Shown here: positions 29,401-41,400 of the stretch, piece by piece | Layout: each line of letters opens with the position of its first letter | Position numbering within the stretch: position 1 is the first letter of the stretch | DNA from: Bathymodiolus brooksi | Taxonomy: Eukaryota > Mollusca > Bivalvia > Mytilida > Modiolidae | Direction: 5' to 3' | Length of the DNA stretch: 64,000 nucleotides | Assembly (NCBI GenBank): GCA_963680875.1 | Contig: OY804582.1 | Coordinates: forward strand, 55,136,646 to 55,200,645 | The notes under the pieces: model-generated | What the model saw: only the letters and a program-made list of their open reading frames with translations | Databases searched by the model: none | Told to the model about the DNA's origin: nothing | Program-made: the position numbers and the translations under genes

Positions 29401-32400
29401 TGAGGAATGTAAGTGATATAAGAAAGCAAAGAAGAAGGAAGAAATGAGAGAAAGATTAATGAGGATGGTAAGTGATAGAGGAAAGCAAAGAAGAAGGAAG
29501 AAATGAGAGAAAGATTAATGAGGATGGTAAGTGATAGAGGAAAGCAAAGAAGAAGGAAGAAATGAGAGAAAGATTAATGAGGATGGTAAGTGATAGAGGA
29601 AAGCAAAGAAGAAGGAAGAAATGAGAGAAAGATTAATGAGGATGGTAAGTGATAGAGGAAAGCAAAAAAGGACAAAGAAATGAGAGAAAGATTAATGAGG
29701 ATGGTAAGTGATATAGGAAAGCAAAAAAAGAGGAAGAAATGAGAGAAAGATTAATGAGGATGGTAAGTGCTATTTGGAATGTTCTTAATAAAGGTTACAC
29801 GATTATTAAAGAATACTATACAAATACAGCCTTTCTATGAAGTTGATACATGTTTATATCGACCTAAGAGATGTATATCGACCAAGGACGTAGTCCGAGG
29901 TCGATATACAACTTGTATCGACTGAATAGAAAGGCTGTGTTTTTTATATTATTAATTGATGATTTTACTGTCATTTGATTTGTTCAATGCCGATCACATA
30001 TTTTTTATATTATTAATTGCCATGCAAAACATGAAACAGAAAATCTACAAATGGATATTTAAATATTAAAATTTTCAAATTTTATGAAAACTGAAATTGT
30101 TGAATTTTTTTTTTTAAATATTGAAATCTTATGAAAATTTTGAATTTTTTGGGAAATTTTCAAATTTTATGAAAACTGAATTTTTTGGAAATTTTGAATT
30201 TTTTTGAAATTTGGAAATTTTGAACTTTAATTTATTTTTTTGAAATTTTAGAATTTTTTTTGGAAATTTTGGAAATTTTGAAATTTTATGAAAACTGAAT
30301 TTTTTTTAATTTTTTGGAAATTTTGAAAGTTTGAACTTTAAATTTATTTTTTGGAAATTTTAGAATTTTGAAATTATTTGAAAATTTTGAAATTTTATGA
30401 AATTTTTGAATACTGATAAATTGCCGTGCAATCCACAAAAGTCAACCTGCCAAAATACAGAACACCACGTGATGGGCATTGAACAAATCAAATGACCATA
30501 AAATTATCAATTAATAATATTTGTTCTTATATTTTAACATTTTATTCAGTTTTCAAGAAGCACAAAACATTAAAGTCTTGGTAAAGCCAAGGATAAAATT
30601 TTAAGGAAAATAATTTACCCATGTTAAAATCTACAATGAACTTATGGCTTCCATGTGTTTATTAAATTATTGTCATTTTGTCAGTTGGTTAAATATAAAG
30701 TAGTTTGCTAAATAAACGTACAATTACCTTTTTATTTGCAGCAAGAGGTACCTGAAGGAGAAAGATATGACCCTGAAAAAGTAATGGCTATACCTTCGTT
30801 TATGAAAAAGAAGAGTATGTACCTGTTTACTGTGGAATAGGAAAATATATATATATAATAGATGATTTTTTTTCATGTTATTTTTATTTGACATTGCAAC
30901 TATAAACATACATATAAATACATGAATTATTGAAAAAAAAATGTTTGCCATTAAAGATGTTCATGGGTGACACTGAGGGTTTAATCTTGCTGTTGAAATG
31001 GCCATTTAAGTCACCAAAATTTTAAGAATCATCTTTTTTTGCTGAAATGATGATTTGCCAGTGAGACAAAGACACCTTCAATTTTTTGTCAAAAGGGAGT
31101 AATTCTTATAAATGATATTTTTGCCCAAAAAGATCAGTCTTGTTTACTCCCGGTATGATATGATGACATGAATAGTTATTGTTATTGACTTCAAACATTA
31201 CTATTTTGTTTTCAAACATTTTACATCCATTTGATTTTTTTTCGTGCCTGTTAGTCATTATCTGAAATAAAAAATAAGATCCATATGAACAGAAAGTTTG
31301 TTCAGTGATGGCCACCAATTCCACCAATATCAACAAAACCTCTTACCTCTCACCGAACACAAAAAGACATGACATGTGATGTTGGAAATCCAGGATTTGG
31401 CTTGGGATAGGCACAAAAATGTGGCAGTGTTAAACTGGCTAATGGGATCCCAACCCTCCTAGAAATTACCTAGAAATATAGAGACTAACTTTTTTTTATC
31501 AGAATAGACAGGTGTTTAGATAATACAGGTTAAATTTCATGTTCAGTTTAAGCATATTTTCTCTTTATTCTAGGTTTGATTTAGACACTTTAAGTTTATG
31601 TGTATTTCTAAGTAATGTGACTATGATATTTTCAGCCAATGAACCGACTCCAGCAGAATTAGCTTTGGCAGCTGGTAGGGCTTATGTTATTCTTCCAAAA
31701 AAGTAAGTCATACACATGTACATCATAGTGTATATTGTAAAAAATAACATATTACTCATTAGTCAATGTCACTTAATTTCATAAAGTATATGTCAGAGAA
31801 TATTTTATTTTCTAGAGTATTCGATCAGCTGATATACTCGTACGATATTAGATTAAGTAGTGTTGACATCAGCATATCTTGTGATAAATATATGCTATCG
31901 TTGATTTGTTTTGCGAGAATGGATTTCTTTGAGTAATCTCGCATTGAAGGGTGTAGCCTGAGATGGGAGATGCAATGAGAAGTCCATTTTGAGCAAAGCA
32001 TATAAATGACAGCATGTTTATCGATGATTTGGTAAAGTGACGTCATTATAACGTCACATTAGAAAACAGTGATATTATGTAAATATCACGTTAGTTGCTC
32101 AATAATAGATCATTAGATGTTAATATCATGTGTAAAGATCAAAGAGAAATGTACAAATCATCGGTAAGATAATGTTAACAAAGAAAACAATACATGTACA
32201 TCTATTTCATAAATGTTTGACCATACACAGGCTGTAATTTTATTATGAATTTAAGATTTTTTTGTCCAGAAAATTTAGCTTAGAGTCTTCTTTTAGTGAA
32301 AATGTCTGTATTGACCTTCAAAACTACCGTTATTCTATATAAATTAATTTGTTTTTACATTGTGTTCATTTAATTTATAACTTCTTTTTTTTCTAAAGGA

Positions 32401-35400
32401 AAAAGAAGAAGAAGATAGGACCCATTAGTATGGCTAGATTAGATGAGATTGAGAGATTTCTCAGGTCAACTCCTAATAAACTGACCAGATGTAAATCTAT
32501 GGCTAAAATGTACATGCCAGTCGACAAAAACCTCAGAGTACCACCGTGAGTAATATATTTATAATTGAATTTAGAAAGCTTCAATGGTCATCTCTAAATA
32601 CTACATGGACTACACTCTGTGTCACCCTAAAAAAATGTCAGCTAAAATGATCAGTAATTGAAAACTACTTATTCCATTGCATCCCCCGTTTTTTGGTGGG
32701 TTTTTTTCTGTGTTTCTCATTTTTTTAGTTTTTTGTGTTGTCCAATTATATGAGCTTATCTTTCCAAGTTCTGTGTTGTGATGTCCATTACTATTTTTGT
32801 ATAAAAACGATGTTTTGTTAGTCTTTACCTCCATTTGCTTGTAGAAGGGCTCGTGTCTTATTTATGTTATTTGGTTTTTTTTGCATATAGTTGTGTCCAA
32901 CACATATTGTGTTGTGTTTTTTTTGTTTTTTTTTTCCTTTGTCTTATGTAACCTATGTTGCCAGTTTCTCTGGATTGTCCATTTTTAATTGCCCCTTCGG
33001 TTTTCTCTGGATTGTCCATTTGTAATTGCCCCTGTGGTTTTCTCTAATGTTTATTATATTACTATGATATTTTCAATATTTTGAGTCCAATAGTTTGATG
33101 ACCTTTTTATTCTGGTCTCCAACGAAGACCATTTATTTCTTTGGATGTTCATGACTAATTGATATTAAATCTGTTAGAAGTATCAGTTATGATTTTTTTT
33201 GTACAAAGAATAATGATATTTAAGCAGCAGATTCTACCTTCCTAGCTAGTAAGTAGTGAGTTAACTAAGAGCATTCATTGACCCTGTTGTTTTACTGTAT
33301 ATGTTTATGTGGAGTTCATTTTTGTGATAGTATGTGGTATATTTGAGTGAAAAAAAACATCAATTAATAATACATTTGTATTGAAAATTTCATATGTTCA
33401 ATGATGAAATATATATAGAATTTATAAATATTATTTGACAACTTCTAAAATTAACTTGAAGGCTCAATAAAGAAAAAGATGATGAAAGTAATATTCTTCA
33501 TATTCTAAGCTTTTGCATTATATCTCAGATATAGGATTGTGGTCGTGAACGTATGGTAGTTGAATTTATAACTACCTATGCAATCAGTGCCTATCACCAC
33601 TGAAAAATGTGAGTTTGAATCCTGTTCAGGTGAGGTGTTCTCAATAGAATATAATGTGATAAAGTTTGTCAGTGACTTGCGACAGATCGGTGGCTTTCCC
33701 TGGGTACTCCGGTTTCCTCCAACAATAAAACCGACTGCCACGATATAACTAAAATCTTGTTGAAAGTGGCATTAAGCACCATAATCCTAACCCTATATGA
33801 TTTGATTTATTTTCAGTAAAGTAAGATATGGTCCAAGAAACAGTTTCGAAGATATTGTGGATTTTGAAACATATGCTAAGAGAAGGAAAATGCCGTAAGT
33901 ATTGTAGTGATATATTTAATTTTATTTAAAGTTTTCTTTGAATCCAAAGGGATTAACATCAAAATACAGATCAAATCAAGATGACAATCTTGCCATTATC
34001 ATACATGACATGTTGCAAATAAACTTGGGCAACATTATTCAAGAATGCAGGATGACTTGCATTTCACTTTTGACCAGAGTTCGAATCCCACTCATTGTGA
34101 GGTGTACTTGATACAGCATTATGTAATAGAGTTAGTCAGTGACTTGCGGTAGTTCTGTGGTTTTCTCCGGGTACTCCGGTTTCCAGCACCAACTGACCAT
34201 CACGATATAACTGAAATATTGTTGAAAGTGGCATTAAACACAATAACCCTTGCCCTAATCCACTATTGACCAAAGAGAATGCGGAGTCAAACTTCAGAAA
34301 GTGACTTCTTCCCCCGAATCACCCAGTAGTGTGAGCCCTGCTCATTGTTGTCCAGGTAAGACAGAATTTGTTTTTGTAGTCCTGAGAACATTGCATTAAT
34401 TTTCTTATTTTTTTACACAGAAAAGATGCAGACCAGAGAGAATGGGTGAGGGATATATGGAACACTTGGTTTGATGAACTATACCCACCAACTCCTGAGA
34501 TGTCATCTGACGAAGAGGAGGAGGAACAAACACCCTCGTCACCAAGAAAGGAGGAAAAACAGGAAAAGAAAAGGTTTTATATTAGACAAAACAATTCCCG
34601 TCTTTTTTTTGTCTATTAAAATCACTGGTGCATAGAACGCACCCCCTTTCCTCCCCAAAAAATCTGGGGAAAATTCTAGTTCCTATCAATAGAACGCAGG
34701 GGGATTCAGTAAAACATTCACGGCAGAAATCCTTGTTCAAACGGAAAAATACTGCTTACCACAGATCAAATATTTGTTAATCCATGTATTTTTGATAAAT
34801 TTTAGACAGGGAAATGTTAAATTAGTTTTGTTAAAAGAGTTTAAGCCGATTATTCTACATGTTGCAAGCGAAAATTAGCTGTTATGTGAATGCAGGAAGT
34901 TTATCGGTAATGTTTAATTTGAAAACAAGTTCAAAACGGCAATGAAAATGATACAGATGGAACAGTTGATTTTTTTGTCGTTCTTTACGTGAATTATGGT
35001 TGTTTTAAATGATAAATATGTAGATATGTTTAATCTTTAATCAGTATTAATTCATCAAATAATGAACCGTTCATGTGATCAAAGATAGGCAAGCTTGGGT
35101 CAAGCTTAAAATAGGAAGTAATTACGATCGATTCAAATAAAGAGAAAACAATACAAAAGTAATAACATTAATTAAGACCTGATCAAAGAGATTATAATTT
35201 CTTTTGAAGTGTACTCATATTGTACCAATGCTACAATATATTATATAATATTGACAGGTGTCCCAGTATGTTCAATTATCTTTTCACACCTTGTTATACA
35301 ATATACGGTCCTTGACCTTGTCAACTGCTGTAAAAATCGATAATTCAAACAAAGGTTCAATATCCAAACACATGTAATTTCACCGCAGGAAAAAATAGAT

Positions 35401-38400
35401 TGAAAAAAAGGAAAATATCACACGTCTGATAGCAAACATTTGACAGTTATTCCTGCATTCGTATGGACAATTAGTTCCATACAACAACACCAATGCACAA
35501 GTATGATTATTGACAAACATCGAGAATATTTACATACCTTTCAAAAAGGCAATGAACAAGCAATAAATATAATTTGTATACAATTTTATTTTAAATAACA
35601 CATATATAATGAACACAATTAATGTTATTTGAACATTAATTCATCAATCATTGGGAATATTGCCGTCCGTGAACTCGAAGCTATGCTACCGGCAACTCTG
35701 CGTGACCTGAAAAAAAGTATCTGATACTTGCTCTTATGCATAAAATGCACCCCACCTGCAAATTATCATTTTAAAGCATAAGACTGCGTTCTATACGTAC
35801 CAAAAAACGGTACAGTCTTTCTTTGAAAAGGGCCGTAGTGGCTGTGATAGTATGGTAGTTGGATTTACAACTACTTATGCACTCAGTGCCTATCACCACT
35901 GACGTTGTGAGTTCGTATCTCGATCAGGGCACGGTGTACAACATTATGTGATAAAATTTGTCAGTGACTTGAGACAGGTCGGTGGTTTTCTCCGGATCTT
36001 CCGGTTTCCTCCACCAATAAAACTGACAGCCACGATATAACTGGAATATTGTTGAAAGTGGCGTTAAAACACCATCAAACAAACAAAGCTTTTTTGAAAC
36101 AAGACACATTCTTGATGGTTTGTTTCATATTTCATTTGTCAAATTTAAATTTTTGAAAATTTTTCATTCTCTGCCCCACTATATATGGAAACCTCTATTT
36201 ATGGAAAACAATTCTTTTCCTCTCTATGCGTCTATGCAAGATCTTTATTTGCAGAGTTACTAACTTTAGACTTATTGGATGGTCCTTTAGACAGTTAATA
36301 TTGGTTTTTTTTTGTTGATCAGAAACACACAAAAGAAACAAGAGGCTCAAAGGTATCAAAAAGGATGTTGTCTGTTTAAATCCTCTTTTCTGAAACCACT
36401 CAGCCAATTAGAACTAGACTTGGTAGGAATGTTTTTTGGATGTTCCTCTAAAAAGTTTATGTTCTTTTGATTGGTGGAAAGTACACAAATGAAACAAGAG
36501 ATCCAAAGGTGTCAAAAAGGGTGTTGTCAATATACTGTTCAAACCTGTATACCTTTTACTATAGAGAATTATATGAATCATCAGCTCTTACAAATTAGAG
36601 ATATGACACATGGTTGTTTGATGCCATTATCATGAAGGGGCCGTCATGGTCATGGTCATGGTCATATGCAATCATTGCCTATCACCACTAACGTTGTGAG
36701 TTTGAAGCCCTCTCAGTCGAGGTGAACTCAATACAAAATTATGTGATAAAAAAGTTGGTCAGTGACTTGAGGCAGGTCAGTGGTTTTCTTCCGGGTACTC
36801 TTCCGGTTCCACGATATAACTGATATATTGTTGAAAGTGGAGTTAAGCACCCTAACCCTAAACCCATGATCATGTAAAGATAATGTAGATCAACTATATC
36901 TGCTATTTGAAAGAAGAAAACAGAGACATTTTTTTTTGTTAGACTTGCAGAATATTCATCCATAACAGCAACTGTAAACTCATTGATGCATTGTTTGTAT
37001 AGATTTGTAAATTTGTGTATTAAATTTATTGTAGGAAAGATTCAATTACAAGTTTTCTGTCAGAGACCATCAGTATTATAGAACCACTACAGGAGAATGA
37101 AGAAAATCTGGAACTGATGCAGGTTTAGTGATATTCAGTATTATATGGGGGGGGGGGGGGGGTTTAGATAGGAGAACTAGATTGATTTGATGTGATTTTT
37201 GGTGTTTTAACGTCACTTTCAGCAATATTTCAGCTATATCATGGCGACCAGTTTTAGTGGTGGAGGAAACCGGAGTACCCGGAGAGAACCACCGACCATG
37301 GGCAAACAACTGATAAACTTTATCACTTACGGCTGCAAGTCGAGTGCACCCTTTTTTGAAATTTGCAAAGCCTGGTGCGAACCCACGCCATATTGGTGAT
37401 AGGCTTGTATGAGTTGTTAGGTAATCAAACTATCTAACTCATTGAGCCACCCGGGGATAGAGAAATAGGAAGTAAACAGTGGAAGAATAAAATGAGAACA
37501 GTGTTTACTTTTCTTATCCTTACATTACAATAAAAATATGTATAACACAGTGTGCAGGTCATGTTTCTGGAATAACCTTCATCAGATGCACTCATAATCA
37601 AAAGATTACAAAGCCAAATAATTTAAAAGTCTTTGGGAGCAAGTAAACAAAAGGACCTAAACAGGATACCGTCTTTTTGTGTCTATTAAACGCACTGGTG
37701 CATAGAACGCACCCCATGTCCTCCCCAAAAAATCTGGGGAAAATTCTAGATCCTATCAATAGAACGCAGGGAGATTCAGTAAAACATTCACAGCTGAAAT
37801 CCTCGTTCGAACGGAAAAATACTGCTTACCACAGATCAAATATTTGTTAATCCATGTATTTTTGAAAATTTTTAGACAGGGAAATGTTAAATTAGTTTTG
37901 ATAAAAGAGTTTAAGCCGATTATTCTAGATTTGCAAGTGAAAATTAGCTGTTTTGTGAATGCAGGAAGTTTATCGCTAATGTTTAATTTGAAAACAAGTT
38001 CAAAACGGCAATGAAAATGATACGGATGCAGCAGTTGCTTTTTTTTTGTCGTTCTTCACACGAATTATGGTTGTTTTAAATAATAAATATGTAGATATGT
38101 TTAATCTTTAATCAGTAAATTCATCAAATAATGAACCATTCATGTGATCAAAGATAGGCAAGCTTGGGTCAAGCTTGTAATAGGAAGTAATTACGATCGA
38201 TTCAAATAAAGAGAAAACAATACAAAAGTAATAACAGTAATCAAGACCTGATCAAAGAGATTATAATTTCTTTTGAAGTGTACTCATATTGTAAAAATGC
38301 TACAATATAGTATATAATATTGACAGGTGTAGGTGTCCCAGTATGTTCAATTATCTTTTCACACCTTGTTATACAATATACGGTCCTTGACCTTGTCAAC

Positions 38401-41400
38401 TGCTGTAAAAATCGATAAATCAAACAAAGGTTCAATACCCAAACACATGTAATTTCACCGCAGGAAAAAAAAAAGATTGCAAAAAGGTAAAATATCACAC
38501 GTCTGATAGCAAACATTTCTGAACAACAACACCAATGCACAAGTATGATTATTGACAAACATTGAGAATAAATACATATTTACAAACCTTTCAAAAAGGC
38601 AATGAACAAGCAATAAATACAATTTGCATACAATTTTATAAGATTGCGTTCTATGCGTACCAAAAAACGGTAACCAAAATCAGTTAAAGTTACTACAAGT
38701 TTTGTTTTTATTTTTTATCTGGGTGGTCGTGATCATGTGCTAGTTGGATTTACAACTACCTGTGCAATCAGTGCCTATCGCCACTAAATCTGTGAGTTCG
38801 AACCCTTTTCATGGCCAGGTGTACTCGATACAACATTATGTGGTAAAGTTTGTCAGTGACTTGCGACAGGTCGGTAGTTTTCTCCGGGTTCTCTTGTTTC
38901 CTCCGCCAATAAAACTGACCGCCACGATATTGCTGAAATATTGTTGTAAGTGGCACTAAAAACCATAAACCAAACCTATAATTTTTATCTTTTAAAGAAA
39001 AAATACAATCACATTTGTTATGGAATCTTCTCTTCTGTCAAATTTGTTGATGTTAGCAAAATTTATTTTTAAGTCAGTAAAGTTAAATTTGATGCATTTC
39101 AGTGCCTATCACCACTAATGTTGTGAGTTAGGTTCCTGCTCAGGCGAGATGTACTCTATACAACATTCTGTGATAAAGTTTATCAGTGACTTACGACAGG
39201 TCGGTTATTTTCTCCGGGTACTCCGGTTTCCTCTGCCAATGAAACTGACCGCCACGATATAGCTGAAGTATTGTTGAAAGTGGCATTAAACACCTTAACC
39301 CTAACCCCCTATTTTTAAGTCGGGAAAGTTAAATTTGCAGCATTTGATATATTGTTTAACAGAAAGGTAGAATTATATCCTAAGAAATGAAAAAGGAAAA
39401 GTACCTCAATGTTTCAAACTTGTTTTCCAGAATATTACTGATTTCTATTGAATTTTTCTTGTTGTAAATAATTTTGTTATCTCCCAAATAACCCTAAGTA
39501 TGTTCATATATATTACTGTGCTGCAATTAACAATATGGTGCTAATTGCAGCACAGTAAAAAAATATCATTGGTACAATGCAATATTGTTATTCTAACAGA
39601 TATTACATGAAGAAGTGGAGAAATTAAATGAAATGATTGAAGCTACACGTAAACCTAAAGCTTTTGATCTGTGTAGACGAGGAGCGCTATTAAGAAAACT
39701 TGGAATGGTGAAAAAGGCAGAAGAAGATCTAAACAGGTATATCAGTGTTCTAGATAAGTTTACAAGTAATTCTGTTTTTTACTTCCTTGTTTAGAAATCA
39801 GTTAGGTTGATTGATTGATTGATCGATTGATTATTGTTTAACATCCAGCGAGCAGTATATCAGCTATAATCAGGACAAGAACAAGTTCATTAACACATTT
39901 GTATATGTAAAAACCATATAGAAATGAAGGTTGGGATGGGACAACCGGATCAACAACTTTTGACTGACACCGAACAAGTATGGAGAGTTGTGTAGGGACG
40001 AAAAAATTAGTTTTATGTATCTGTTGCAATATGCACCTACTCTTTGTCGAAATCAACAAAAGAGGTATTTAACATGCAATGGAACATGGCATTCTCCAAA
40101 CGTATTACCCACTGTAGTCAACGGTCAGTCTTTCCATATTATAACCTGACAACCCTCGATCAAGAGGGTTCCCCTTATCCACCACCCGGGGAGTTGCTGA
40201 GCAGGTTTATAGATTTAAGGCGTGGGAACTTTCACCAGTACCCAGAAAATCAGTTAGGTATCTTGTATTTTTCTTTGAGTACATTGTATTTAAAACTCAA
40301 TACATGTATTTGTATATTATAATTTTAATTTGGTATTTCATTAATTTATTTTTAGTTCTGTGCTTGAGAGGATAAAAAAAAATCTTTTTATTTTAATGAT
40401 AAGAGATGAAATGTTTATTTTATTTCAGAGTTATACAAATGGAACCAGATTTAACAGATGCTTATTGGCACAGACATTTACTGTATTTATTACAAGATAA
40501 GAAAAAAGAAGCTCTCGGTGATCTCAACTTTATCATCAAGAAAAATAAGAAACATGCTGGAGCATGGAGATCAAGGTACAGTCATATTTAATTTTTTGTT
40601 GTGTACTTGTGCTCTAAAATTTATTTAAGGTGGTACCTAACACTACAGGGAGATAACTCTTTAAAATCAGTTGAATGTTTTGATCATATGACGTTTGTAT
40701 GCAGATTTCAAGCATCTCTGTGATCAAAACAACAGAGAGAAAAGCTGCTATGTGGCTAGTGAATTAATAGCTCTGAGTCTGTTGGTTGGAATTTGTTAAA
40801 ATTTTGATATTTATTAGAGTGGATATATTCAAACACACTGCCAAAAAAATAAGAAAATTAAACGAGCAGATCAAATTTAACCTGAATTGTATGGTACCAC
40901 CTTAAAGGAGCCTTGGTGGGCCGAGTGATCAAATGGGTTGTTAAGGTCATGATCGTATGGTAATTGGATTTACAACTACCTGTGCAATCGGTGCCTATCA
41001 CCACTAATGAAATGTTGTATCGAATCCAGCTCATGTGAGGTGTACTCGATACAACATTATGTGACAAAGTTTGTCAGTGACTTGCGGCAGGTCAGTGGTT
41101 TTCTCTGGGTCCTCCGGTTCCTCCACCAATAAAACTGACTGCCACGATATAACTGAAATATTGTTGAAAATGGCGATAAATATCATAAACCTAAACCTAT
41201 AAAACCTGTCACTGATGTGGGTTCATAGACTGATACCCACATTAAGTGTTATTGTTTCCAGGCATATAACCATGGCTGGTGGTTTCACCTCTTAGTTAGT
41301 TATAACTGGTTTTCCAATCTTGATCATGCCTGATAAAGGTTATTCCAGAAACATGTTGTACGCCCCAAATTTAATACCTACATTAATAAATCTGGAATGA

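Noticed and set aside
29303..29774. Extended Lys/Glu-rich exon formed by reading through the 59-bp array
   Set aside because: The unit length is not a multiple of three and a TGA appears about 14 codons after the first donor.
38241..38558. 105-codon minus-strand ORF
   Set aside because: It lies inside transposon T1 copy 2 and is not preserved in copy 1; no transposase motif seen.
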